64,000 nucleotides of DNA from Drosophila persimilis (taxonomy: Eukaryota; Arthropoda; Insecta; Diptera; Drosophilidae), in assembly GCF_003286085.1 (NCBI RefSeq), contig NW_020825322.1, positions 186,001 through 250,000 on the forward strand, written 5' to 3'. The position numbers were made by a program, and so were the translations under genes. Shown here piece by piece: positions 1 to 11,500 of this stretch. Each line of letters starts with the position of its first letter. Position 1 is the stretch's first letter. The notes under the pieces are model-generated. The model saw nothing but the letters and a program-made list of their open reading frames with translations, had not been told where the DNA came from and did no database searches.

Positions 1-3000
1 TCGCTTGATTTTTGGGGGGGTCTTTTGGTTTTCGAGGCTTTTCCAACTTGAAATTTGCTTTTCATTTATTTTATTTTATCTTATTTCTCCCCCAGCCCCC
101 TGTTTGTTTTTGGCTGGGCATGGGCGTTGAGGGGTTTAATATTTGGATTTGTATTTGTCCCGAGGCTCTGCACCCAAAACAAAACAAAAAAAAAAGAGTC
201 AAGAGAGGGAAACATGTTGCAATTTGGTCAACTCGCCTAATGAGCTTTTTATTTGACTAAAAAACTCTGTGTTTCTGTTTCTCTTTGAGAGAATATGTAA
301 AGTGCTGGAGGCGCTGTAGGGGCTGGAGGGGCTGGAGGTGCTGTGTGAGGTGTGGGGTGTGGGCGGGGCTCTCAGAAGGGAGATGGGGTAGGGCAATAGT
401 GGCCCAACCCAAATGTAGCCTCGATTCCCCTCAATTCCGAACAACACAAATTGTGTGTTAAAGTCTTGTGATTAAACAACTTTGGCACCTGCCCCGAGCC
501 CCAATGCCCCCATAGACCAGGCCCCTCCCCCCCTCGTGGCACCTTCTCGTGCATTTTGATTGCACTTCACACCTATGCCCCAAAGCACTGCCCCGACCGA
601 GAGGCGTCATCGTGCTGTCGTTGCGCAACATCTACTCTTCGCTGGGGCAGGCAGCTCTGCCGCTGCCGCTGCCTCTGCCTCTGTCTCTCTCTGTCGTTCT
701 CTCTCCGTCTATCTACGATAAACTCTCGGACTCGTACTCGTATTTTTCCCCCATTCTGGGAGTTTTGGATAAATTTGCTCGCTGACAGGCCAACAAAAAA
801 AAAGCAGAGAAGAGGAGCCGAGCAGTGCAGAGCAGGCGGAGTGGTGGGCTTTAGCCGATAATTACGTGTATTGGGAGCAAATTTTATGGCAACTTCGTTT
901 ATCTCTGATGAAGAGGCAGGTGGCAAATGGGGCGCTGGGGATCCATCCAAAAAAAGCTTGAATGCACGGCCAAACGAATAGAAGGCTTTTCGAGAACATA
1001 TTATAGCAAGGAAACCTTTTTGATAATTTCCATAGCAGTAAAGATCGTAGATCTAGACAGTTTCGGTAGATGGATATTATTCTCATATAAAATTGAGATT
1101 TTAATCTGAAGATTAACGTAGAATTATATAAAAAAGTACAATTTGGAGACATATCTCATGATTAAAATGGAATTTGGAGGACATATCTTATGATACAAGA
1201 GGAGCTTAAAGGTACGTATATTTCATGCCAAAAGTGAAAAAGTGGAAGGCATAACTCATGCAAGTGAAATGGTTGGAATGCTTTTCCGAGTCCAAGTGAA
1301 AGTAGAACCTATATCTCATACAAACAGTTGAAGGCAGAGCCAATCCAAAGTGGAACTCGAATCCCATATACCATATGCAAATTAAGCGGAATGAGACCCC
1401 AAATGGGTTTGTAGGTAGCCCTCCCCCCCTCTGTCCGCTCTTCCCACACCATCGTCTGTCCCCGTCACCGTCAGCGACATGGTTGTTCCTTGTCGCCCTT
1501 CCAGTTACTGTCAACCGTATAGCCGACAATTTGTTAAGTGCAGATCCCCGACTTCATCAGGGGCTCAAGACCCCGCTCCCCGCTCCCCGCTCCCCCCACA
1601 CCACACTCCACACTCCACACTGCACTCGACTTCACTCTGCTTTCTGTCCACCAAGCGCTGGTTGTGTTTCATTTCTGGTCATTTTATGGCGCCCACAATT
1701 GCAACTTCGGGCTTCTGTTGCAGCAGATGATGCGGCTGCTGCGCGGCGCGGCAAGGTGCAGCAGCGGTAGCGGCAATAATAAAAAGCGAGATGAAGCCGC
1801 CGTGGCCATGGCAGTTGTGGCATGTTGTTGCAGTTTCAGTTGCAGTTTTAGTTTTTGCCGTCACTTGGCGAATCTCGAATCGCATGTCCAAGTGTTTTGA
1901 AGCGTGCAGCAAAAGAGAGGCACAGAGACTGGAGGTCTGGGAAGAAGCTGCTGCTGATGCTGATGCTGCTGCTGCTGCTGTTTATGCTGTTGCGGCATAA
2001 GTCAACATGTCTGCGGCAACACCATGTTGCTGTTGTTGGTGCTGCTGCCGCTGCTGCTGCTGCATGCATAAATCTGTTGCATGTTGTAAATGTTAAGCGC
2101 GGCAGCAACGTTTGGCGGCGTCGACGTATTTCATCTGAGCTGCATCTTTGGCGCATTTGCGCTTCAATGCGATTTATTTGCCCGTTGTTTGTAATGCCAT
2201 TTATTGCCTTTGGATGTGGTTGTTGCTGTTCCCCTGGATGTACGAGTGGATGTGGCTATTCCTGTATGGATGTCCATGTGGATGTTGCTGTTAAATGCTT
2301 ATTTACATTACGTTTAGCGGCACTTGGCTGTGGCGGCTCCCCCGAAAACCGAAAGCCAACCACCAGCACCTCACCACTTTGGGGGCAGCCTCTTTAGCGG
2401 CAGAGTGGCGGTGGCGGTGGCGGTGGCGGTGGCACGAGATGAGGCACATTCTACCACTGCACACATTTTGATTTATGTCTGCAAGCTGCTGCTGCTGCTG
2501 CCGCTAGTTTTTTCTTTGTCCGATATGCCATACATATCATTAACCATAAGCCAGCACTGGCGAGGGTGGGATGCAAGGTTTTCTGTGCCTCCTACTTATA
2601 AACTTTTCAGTCTACTCATGGGCAATCATCGACACTCTTGGCCACATATCCAAATGGCTTTTCTGCCGCCCGGCCAGAACTCCTCGAACGACCCAGGCAG
2701 CACCCTTCCTGTAACTGCAACTGCAACAGCAACCTACTCTCATGTATGTCTATTGTTGCAGAAAGCATGGGTATGTTTGGGTATCGTATGTTGATGCTGT
2801 TGTTGCGCATGAGCAGCAGCTGCCCCATGCCGCAATCCCCATTTCCCATATTGACGGCTCCAAAGGGAATACTACTTATTCGAACATTCAAATTCAAAGG
2901 AATTCTCTGTCGTGGGGCAAAGGCGCAAGTGCAGCAGGCAGGCAGGCAGGCAGGCAGGCAAACAGGCATCTGCCACTAGGGGGAGTGGCACATGTGTCCG

Positions 3001-4885
3001 CTGGCTGTATTTATATACAAATGTATTTGCAACAGAAACTGATTTAATAGATTCCACGAACACACAGGCAGAGCCCACCCCCCCCCCCCGTGCCACTCCC
3101 CGTTGAAAGTCCACCTTACAGGCATACCTCTTGTGATTTGGATTTTTTTCTCTTCTTTTGGCTTGACATTTTCGAAGGGGCATGGCATTCACAGCTTATT
3201 AAAAATGTATTTCCCAGTGCCATGAAGTATGCAACAATCTCTTATGCCGTTTCTTTGGCACTTGGATGAGGAATGGGGAAGGGCACAGAGCCAGAACCAG
3301 AACCAGAACCAGAGCGAGAGGATTGCCAGCAGAACCAGAGAGGATTGAGGCAAGGATTGGACCAGGACCAGGAACAGGACCTAGGGTGGATGGTGAAGCA
3401 ACCAAGCCCCTGATCCAATTAACTGCTTACACAAAACTCAAATGGCCAGACAAATACGAGATGGAGATGGAGCTGGAGCTGGAGCTGGAGATGGTCCACT
3501 CTGGATGGACACAGCATTCATAGACATATGCCCAAACCCCATTCTATCCCCGAGTAATAACAGTAAAAATCAACGCACAGCATTCGTCCTGACATCCTGG
3601 ACGCTGGCCCTTGGCTATTCTCCAGCAGACACACACACACACACACACACACACTCCAGAGGACTGAAGTGAAGGGAAAGCAAAAGGAAAGGAAGGAGAA
3701 AGAGAAAGAGAAAGGACAGCGGCAAAGGCTCATCTCATCTGCTGTTTTTGCCCAGCTTTTTACCTTTTGATGCTGTGGCATAGATGCTGTTTCCGCCAAG
3801 GGAAGAACATCAACTTTTTTGTGGTCTTGGACACAGTTTGAAAATGCGGAAAACTCCAAGGATTACATTAATGGAAGATGGAAGCTCAAGTCTATAAAGT
3901 CTACAAAATCTACAAACCATTATTTGAGATCTAGGAGAATGCCTTACAATTGAAATCACCGCCAAAGTAGAGATGTCTATAGAACTTCAACCAGTATCAA
4001 CTGCAATAGGTACTCAAAATATATATGCATTTGATGGACTGTACTTTTGGAACTCTCCTGAAACTATAGATAGTGCTATGGAAGCTATGAAGACTATCCT
4101 TTACTATTGTTTATAGAAATATAGAAACAGATAGTTAGTGCCAAAAATTATGGACAATCTAAAGATTTTTCCTTAATTTTTCGAGTTAATTTCCTGCCTT
4201 TCGAAGAGCATCTATCATTCGCTATGTGGCTGCCACATGCTGCCGCTGCTGATCTGCCTCAAAGCTGCTGACTTAACGTTTCCGTTTTGTTTTGTTTTTC
4301 AGCTTCCTCTCTCCCTCTTCCTCTCTCTCCGCTGTCTCTGTCTCTGTGTGTGTGTGTCCTGGGCTGCTGTTGCCTTTTGCTTTTGACGTGCGTCTGCCTG
4401 ATGAGCCAGTCCTTGCCTTTTGGGGTTGCATGTGTAACGTTATGTGCATAAAAAATAATCATAATCACTTGAAAGCCAAGCCAAAACCCCGTACCAGAGC
4501 CCGGAATACAGAACCCGATCCCAAACCCATACCGAACCGAAAAGGAAAGGAAAGCCAAAATCCGCAGCACCAGGCAAAGGATTGGATTCTCTCCTTTCGG
4601 CTGGAAGCGTTTTGAGCACTTTGGCTCTTTGGCGAAATAAATAAAACATAAATTCTGCAACACACACAAAAATCATGGATCGGGCAAGTGATTTTCACTT
4701 TGCACTCTGTTTGTGCTTCTGTGCCACGTTTTGCGGGGCTTATTACAAAAATACAAGGTACGAGTATAGCTAAATGAATTTAATAAAAGGGGCCGGCGGG
4801 GCAACGAGGTGATGAAATGGCGAGTGTTTAAAATTCATAAATGTTGAAAGGCAAACGGTGAGGCAGGTGGTCGGGCGTGGTGCCC

Positions 4886-4909
4886 CACGTGGCCCACGTG
4901 GCCCACGTG
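4886..4909. promoter_or_regulatory. Three tandem CACGTG E-boxes
   Basis: CACGTG occurs at 4886-4891, 4895-4900 and 4904-4909, in a 9-base tandem repeat (CCCACGTGG-like). CACGTG is the palindromic E-box bound by Myc/Max, USF and Clock/Cycle type bHLH proteins. The regular 9-base spacing could be a short tandem duplication with no function. It lies inside the netrin gene 1 intron. Confidence 0.4.
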
Positions 4910-5396
4910 GAAGTGGCAGTGGAAGAGGATGTCAGTGGATGTCCGTGGATGTCAGTGGATGTGTGTGTGTGCTGGCCAGTAAATCAGAGCGTATGGCAAT
5001 GACAGCCTCGTCACAGACAGCCGGCCATCATAACGAATGGTCTAGGCATCCCCTGCCCATCCAGCCCTATCCCCAGATGCAATCCCAACCGAAATCCCCA
5101 AGCCCCTGACTAGCGCTTGACGGGGGGGCTTCCACTTTTTACCGCTGTCGCTTTTCTATCTTTTCTTTCTTGTTTTAGCTGCTGCTGCTTTTTTTTCAAG
5201 TGCGCATTTGACAAGCCCAGTAAACAACAATTAAAATGACAACGGAGGAGATGGAAAGGCGAAAGGCGAAAGGATATCTGCACGTTTCGTGCTTTCTTCT
5301 CTGCTGCGTCTCTGTCGAAAAAAAGAAACGAAAAAAATGTGTGTTGCCTCGAATGTAACTGATGAAAACTGACGTCAGGCACGGGGTCCAGGGTCC

Positions 5397-5422
5397 GGGG
5401 CCCGGGGCCCGGGGCCCGGGGC
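5397..5422. repeat. GGGGCCC 7-base tandem repeat
   Basis: Three full GGGGCCC units and most of a fourth form a nearly self-complementary G+C block in the netrin gene 1 intron. It may form hairpins or quadruplexes. Confidence 0.85.
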
Positions 5423-7550
5423 ACGCGGCACGGGACAGGGTCTGCTGTCCTAAATTATAGCCACAGGACATTCTCACACAAAAGCAGCGAAATCACTGCC
5501 ATACAATGGCACTCTCATCCTGCTCTCATCCGAGGCAAATAACTTGAGGACATGCCAATGCAATTTCGAATCAATGTCCCAGGTTCCAGGCCTGGTCCAA
5601 ACAGGCCAAAGAAGAACTGAGGAAAACAAACCCAAAGCCAAAGCTGATCTGAGCTGAGCTGAACTGAACTGATGGAAAAACGCATCCAGGGGGCATGTTC
5701 TCGTTAAAGATGGGCATGTGATTTTTTTGGGGACTGGTAAAAGAGAGTTGAAGAATTGGTCAGGGAGTTCAAGGAGAAGGGATCAAAGATCCATAAATAG
5801 GATTCAAAATGATCTTAATCAATGAAAGATTTATATAATTTTAAGGGAAATTTGTTGTTTTTCCAATTACTTGAATCAAATATTCGATTTTCAATCATTC
5901 AAAGGCTTCAAGACATTTCGAAAGGCCCCCTGCTGAAAGCCAACACTGAGTACTGTATGTTGGGTTGACCTTGTGTTATATAGTCAGTGGTGCTTCTACC
6001 CCGATGACACATAATCATCATCATCATGCCCATCATCATCCCCAGAAACAGCGGCATTAGGCAGCCCCTGCTATTCTGCTATTCCATTCGATTCGATTTC
6101 GTTTGGACAAATTGTTTGGCTAATTTGCTCGGCATTTGCCTAAGCCCCCGGCACATTTATCATGATGCTTAAGCAGCATTTTCGACCCGTCCATCAGATG
6201 CGTCGTCGTGGTCGTCGCCGCCACAGCAGAAGAGAAACTATTTTTGTAGCACACGGGCAATGCGGCGTATGAGTAATGTCTTGATTCGCCAAACGTTTTA
6301 ACGGATTTAAAATGTATTTATTGCGCTCCGCTCGAAGCCCGACGGCCCCCGACGTTAAATTTAGCCACCTCTCGACTCTAGAATCTGTTGTTTGTTTGTT
6401 TGTTTTCGTTCCCATTCATTTCAGATCTTTTATTGCCCGTATATACTCGTATCGTACTGCTTGTAGCTCCAATAAGTAAGTATTTCGATCTGATTGCAGA
6501 TCTCTGGCATGCGTGAAGGACGGGTGGACGGGGATGGGTGGAATGGAGGGATGTCCATAATTGTGGGGATGATTTGGATGCCTAGGGAAACGGAATGCAC
6601 ACCTGCATGGGGTTCAAAGGTGGACTGGGTGTGGACGAGACTCTGACAGAAATCGAATGGAATTTATGTCTGCATATTTGGAAATGAGTGTGCTTCGGTT
6701 TTGGGGAAGAATAATGGTGCGGCCTCTCATCATTTATATAGATTTCTTTGAAGCATTTTGTCATCGTTGTTTGTCATGGATTTATAGATAGATCGAATAT
6801 TGGGAGATCTATAGTGACTTATCTCTTTTATCTTTTATAAGTTTTCCTCACTCCCCTTCTTGAGAATCCTTATATGGTTTTTCCTCCAAGCTAAATGCCT
6901 ACTCTACCCTGGGAATACTCGCATCAGTAATAAACTTCACATTCCTCAGAAATATAGAGTGCGCACGAGAGCAAAAAAATCCCTTGCAAATCTCAGTTTT
7001 CCGCACATGGGAATCCTCACATGTGTCTGTTATTAACAGATCCTGTCTGAGTTTTCCTGTGCATAGCATATCCCTAATTTTCGTATGCAAATGTTGCCTC
7101 TCATTAGTGGCGAAAAATGCGAAATGGGTTTGGGTGATTCGGTAGTGATTCCGCCCATTCGAATGGCATTCGATTTCATTCGATTTTCATTTTCATTTCA
7201 TTTGATTCCATTGCAATCTGCGAAATTTTGGTGAAGTTTTCCCCCTGCGCTTGCATATGCTCGTTTTTCCCAACATTTTCCTGTGGTTTTGTCTTTCGCG
7301 CCGCCTCATCGGAAATATTTTCCGGCCTGGACATTTTCCTGTTTCCCTTCCCCCCTTTCATTGTTGTGTTCTCGTTTTCGTTCTCGTTCTCGGTTGTAAT
7401 TGCCCGCCCGGTTTTGTTGTTGTTGCTGTTGTTGAGGTCACATTGAACGTCAAAGGCGGCAATGGCAACGTTAATTTCGTTTGCCCATAAACATGCAACA
7501 TATGTGTTGCAGGGACATAGCGAGCGAGTGCCAGGGCGAGGGCCTCGGCC

Positions 7551-7592
7551 TGGGCCTGGGCCTGGGCCTGGGCCTGGGCCTGGGCCTGGGCC
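7551..7592. repeat. TGGGCC hexamer array
   Basis: Seven perfect TGGGCC units in the netrin gene 1 intron. The array keeps all frames open locally and creates long spurious reading frames on both strands. A separate GACCCG array follows about 70 bases later. Confidence 0.9.
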
Positions 7593-7660
7593 AGGACCAC
7601 GACGCGAGGGAGTGAGGGGAGGGGAGGGTTGTTGTGTGCGCGCGGAAAAGGGTCGATCCA

Positions 7661-7684
7661 GACCCGGACCCGGACCCGGACCCG
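7661..7684. repeat. GACCCG hexamer array
   Basis: Four perfect GACCCG units, close to the TGGGCC array at 7551-7592. A simple repeat in the netrin gene 1 intron. Confidence 0.9.
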
Positions 7685-8153
7685 GGAATGCATTTTGCAA
7701 CCCTAATAAAGCGCGAGGCGTTTGGTCCGGGGCACACGTGCCTGCCCCTGATAGCAGCCCACTCTTTCCTCCCTCCCTCCCTTCCACTGTCTGCGCCTGT
7801 GTGGCGGTGTGGCGGTGTGTCGGTGTGTGCCTCCTTCTGGTGTGACTGTGATTTATGCACTAAACAATACTAAAGGACCGCTTGCCTGCATGTCCTCCCC
7901 CAACCAGTGTATTCCGCAGAGCCAACAAAAAATTGCAATGTTATGGCTCATGATGACCACGAAGGACACTTTCATCAAGTGCCTTGATGAAACGGCACCG
8001 CACCGCACCACACCACATAGAAACGTTGAATGATTTTTGATCCACAGCTGAATAATAGATGCTCCTCCAAGCAGCGATACATTTTGGAGTCCCCTTCACA
8101 ATGATGGCCATATGTATCTGTCATTTCTTATCAACTGTGCACACACAGAGAAA

Positions 8154-8172
8154 AACCATTCATTGAATGGTT
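8154..8172. repeat. 19-base palindrome
   Basis: AACCATTCA and its exact reverse complement TGAATGGTT are separated by one base. It lies next to a CACACAGAGAAAAA stretch similar to the CACTG..GAAA motif found elsewhere in the window. Function unknown. Confidence 0.8.
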
Positions 8173-10011
8173 CTATTGATAAACATTATAAATACAGAGA
8201 ATGCACGATTAACAAGCTGAACATTCAGATGCTCTTGCCGGTTGGGAAACCCTTATCTTCAAATTGGTTTAAAGGTTTGACTTTCCTAAGTGGAAAGTGC
8301 TTCGATCAGGCCTGAATTCCTTCAAGATCGGACGAAGAATAACCTTCTCTCTCACGGACTACTTTATCCAATATTTATAGAAATTTTTCTGGGTAAATAA
8401 ACAGAAAGGCAGACATGGCCATCGAAAGACTTTTTTTGCTAAAAAAAAACTAAAATTATTTACTATTTACAGATCTACATCTGTTGGCATTGGCAAATGC
8501 GCTGTTTTAGTCTCAAACAAATGTTTTTATTTAATTCGAAAAACCTTTCGTCAAGTCCCCCTCTTCAAGGGTATAGTAAAAGGCGACTCTTCTACGAGTG
8601 CTTATCCTTCCTATACCATGTATGTATGTTTTTCTGCCTCATTCCTCTGGAGAACCCTCACATATTTATGGCAATTTCTATTGATAAATAAATACGAGTA
8701 CATATATTTTTTTCTGTTTTCTAAAACCTTCCCTGCTCTCGTTTCACATTTCGTTTCGATTCTGGATTTATTTTCGCGGCTGTTGAAAATGCTTATCAAA
8801 TTAATTTCGCTTAAATTCGCGCTTATTGTTCGGGCTCAGCGGGTTTTTAGAGGGTTAATTGCGAGGGTTTATCCTCTCCCCCCAACCCACCTCCACCTCC
8901 TGCTCCTCTATTCTCTGGACAGGGTTGCCATTGTTTTGTGATTGAATGTTTGTTTGCTTTTTTTATCCCCCGTCCACGTCACCGTCCCGGCCGAAAGGTG
9001 GAGAGGGTTTCGATTTCAGTTTTCATCTCCATCTCGAAAGGTCGGAAGGCGTAAGCGGGCGAGGGTTGGCCCAAGAGTTGCAAATTGATTGTGAAACGGT
9101 TGCGTTTACGTTTAGGTTTACCTACTGCTGGCCCTGGTCCTGGCCCAGGCCCTGCCCCTGCCACATGCCACATGCCGCCGCTGATGCTCTACACGTGTCC
9201 GTCGAGTTGTTCAATTATGGCTAAGCCCAAATCCGCAGCACAAACAGTTTTTTGCCTTTCGGGAAGAGGAAACGAGAGCAAAAAGAGCAAAGCCAGAAAG
9301 TCCGCCCCCGCCTTTGGGCCGTCGATGCAACCCTCCTCGCCAGCGAGTCCTGCGAGTCCTGTGTGTCCTGGCGAGTGGCCCATTTAAGATGAAAACTAAA
9401 CACACGCGCAAGTCGCCCTGGAAATTGAATCCAGATTGAGTTGTCGCCCGTCCTGGTCCTCTACTCCTGCTCTTTGGGAATTTCTTTATTTTAACTTTGT
9501 GCCTGGCGATATGTTTGCACAACGGATTGGGATTGGTATTGCGCTTGGGCTTGAGCTATCGATGGTCCTTGGGGGGGCGGTTATTCTCACTCCCAAATTA
9601 CCATTTTCCATTACCATTTTGGGGAATATCCCAATCCTGAAACATACCATTTTCGAAACTGCAGAAATTCAGGTAAAATCATCTAGGATCATAAATGCTA
9701 AACCCATCTTAATCCCGACAGATGTACGGGGAATCCTAAGCTACTTTACCTATGAGATATATACATTTTATCCTTGTTATTTTTATAAGTTAATATTTCA
9801 TTGATTTCCTATTGAAATCCTTGGCTTTTCGGGGAATATTTCTTTGGCACTTTGAGCATCTGATAGGGAAACGGAATCATCGGATTCTGTTCAAAGTTTT
9901 CCATTCCAAAAATATATTTCTTCGAAATCATCCGAAGTAGTTTTTGGGGAAATGTTCCATATTGTTCCACTTCCTTTCATATATCGTTTATAAGTCTTGG
10001 GGTTTACTCAC

Positions 10012-11230
10012 TTTTGCATTCGTTGGCATCGCGGGCCGTGGCCCTGCCCCAGGGACGGTCGTAGTAGAAGGGCTTGCAACGCTCGCAGTCCCTTCCTGCG
10101 GTATTGTGGCTGCATTCGCAGCTCAGTTGCCCGTTGGCATCCGGCGAGCATTTGGAGGCGTGGCCGTTGCACTTGCAACGCCCGCCCACGGAGAAGTCGG
10201 AGACGGCATAGTGGAGGCCAGTGGCAGCGGCAGCGGCCGCGGCCCCCGACACGGATACCGTGGATACGGCGGGGGAGGAATCAATGTTGTTGCCCGCTGG
10301 GCTGTTGAGTTGCACGCTGTACTTGGCGCTTCGCAGGTCCGACGGCGGAGAGTCGATGGAGATGAGGGCCTGCGGATCGGGCTGCTGCAGGCGGTGGAAC
10401 ACGATGCGTATGTCGGTGGCCGTCACCCAGTGCTGCAGCACCGTCGAGGAGTCCAGATCGCGGGCGGAGGGGCGACCCTCCAGCGTGCTGAAGGCGATCC
10501 GCGAGGCGAGACCCTCGTTGCGGCCCTGCCCCTGGCGATGGGGATCGCTGCAGCGCACCTCCTGCTCGTTGTGCTTGCTCACGGCCATGCGGCTGGAGCG
10601 CCCGAAGAGGCGCCAGCACTGCGAGCTGTAGTACTGGAAGGGCTCCCAGCTGCTGCCATAGTCGGAGCTCTTGTAGATCACCAGGGAGTCGGGACGCGGT
10701 GCCCGCGGGCAGAACTGCAGGCTCACGTACGTCAGCTCGTACCGCTTCCCCAGAGAGAGGGTCAAGGTCACGTTGTCACCGCCAGCGCCGCCAGCACCGC
10801 CAGCACCGCCAGCACCGCCAGCCCCTCCGGGTAGCACAGGAGCCGATCGCCAGCAGGTCACATTGTTGGAGTTGTTCAGATCCGTGAGGGCGCGCGGCGG
10901 GAAGCTGCGCTGCGGATTGGCCGCATCGCACGTGTGGCACTGCATCTCCCTGTCCGCCCCTGCTCCGTGCTCGCAGTACCGCTGCGGCTGCTCGGCCCCA
11001 CACGTGCTGCTGGCTTCCACGGGTGCATCATAGGCGGCATTCACGAAATCGGGGATGCAGATCCGCGGCTGGCGCGACTTGTCGTAGCAGGGATCCTCCG
11101 CCACCGGCGGTTGCATGGGGAACATCTTCAGATAAACATCGTTGGGAATGGCCTCCACTGCCATCACAGACCATACGGTGGCCAGGATGAGCATCTGCCA
11201 GCAGCTCCAGCTCCTGCTCCAGTGACACAT
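10012..11230 (-). CDS. Netrin gene 1, first coding exon (laminin N-terminal domain and LE1)
   Basis: Encodes the first 406 residues of a netrin, a secreted laminin-related axon guidance cue acting through Frazzled/DCC and Unc5. The ATG at 11230-11228 is the first in-frame ATG after a stop and has the context CAAAAATG. Residues 1-27 form a signal peptide (hydrophobic about 11-25, likely cleavage after Ala27). The laminin N-terminal (domain VI) covers about 46-351, including [10 protein letters not shown] near 165-174. LE1 starts at CKCNGHA (352) and runs to 406. The exon ends at a GTGAGT donor in phase 1, compatible with the phase used in netrin gene 2. It is unusual in carrying a run of five GGA units (about 135-150) and a poly-Ala stretch (330-336) inside domain VI. 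Netrin family identity is very safe. NetA versus NetB is not resolved; I lean weakly to NetB. Confidence 0.95.
10784..10828 (-). repeat. Coding Gly-Gly-Ala repeat in the laminin N-terminal domain
   Basis: A 9-base tandem repeat within the netrin gene 1 exon encodes Gly-Gly-Ala units at about residues 135-150, just before [11 protein letters not shown]. It lies between conserved blocks of domain VI, so it is probably a surface loop that grew by replication slippage. Confidence 0.85.
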
Positions 11231-11500
11231 TTTTGAGAGATGCGAATGTTTTTTTGCGGATGCTGATTCGGATTCGGATACGGATACGGGATATAAGTTT
11301 TTTGCACTGCCTTCCTCGATGGTTGCTTCACTTTTGCCAAAAAAAATTCTATCACCAAACAAAATATATAGTTATAGGAGACAGGGTCCGGTGCACGGTT
11401 TTCAGATTTGGTTTAAAATTTCCGGATTCAGAGCCGTATGCGCAGGCGTTTTTCACTGTGGCACTCACTCGCGCCTTCGGGGGCGTTTTAAATCGCGTGC
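11231..11500 (-). promoter_or_regulatory. Netrin gene 1 5' UTR and candidate core promoter
   Basis: This is upstream of the netrin gene 1 ATG. A TTTAAAA element reads on the minus strand from 11492 to 11486, and a CAGTG initiator-like site lies at 11458-11454, about 35 bases downstream. That spacing is slightly long for a TATA-initiator pair and the initiator match is imperfect. In-frame stops close the reading frame above the ATG. The start site could also be farther upstream with an untranslated exon. Only the 5' UTR status of the last bases before the ATG is well supported. Confidence 0.3.

Larger units (their letters stand above)
1..10011 (-). other. Intron 1 of netrin gene 1 (partial)
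   Basis: This 10 kb lies directly downstream of the GTGAGT donor that ends the netrin gene 1 first coding exon, on the same strand, so it should be its first coding intron; the acceptor lies beyond base 1. No frame here looks like a real protein. The sequence alternates between G/C-rich simple repeats (for example 2405-2434, 2937-2961, 5397-5422, 7551-7592, 7661-7684) and AT-rich stretches (about 3870-4200, 5800-6000, 6780-7090, 8040-8860, 9600-9960). Three tandem CACGTG sites sit at 4886-4909. Large first introns of guidance-cue genes often hold enhancers, but none can be located from sequence alone. Confidence 0.75.

Noticed and set aside
7176..7860. Several 100-200 codon frames around the hexamer arrays
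   Set aside because: They are created by TGGGCC and GACCCG repeats, which lack stops in every frame; the products are Pro/Gly or Arg-Pro repeats.
9944..10834. 296-codon open frame on the plus strand
   Set aside because: It is antisense to the netrin gene 1 exon, whose codon structure and domain homology are clear; the G+C-rich coding strand leaves the antisense frame open.
11230..11362. 44-residue N-terminal extension of netrin gene 1 in frame with the signal peptide
   Set aside because: The extension would begin with TTG, not ATG, and there is an in-frame TAA just upstream; the ATG at 11230 is followed directly by a good signal peptide.
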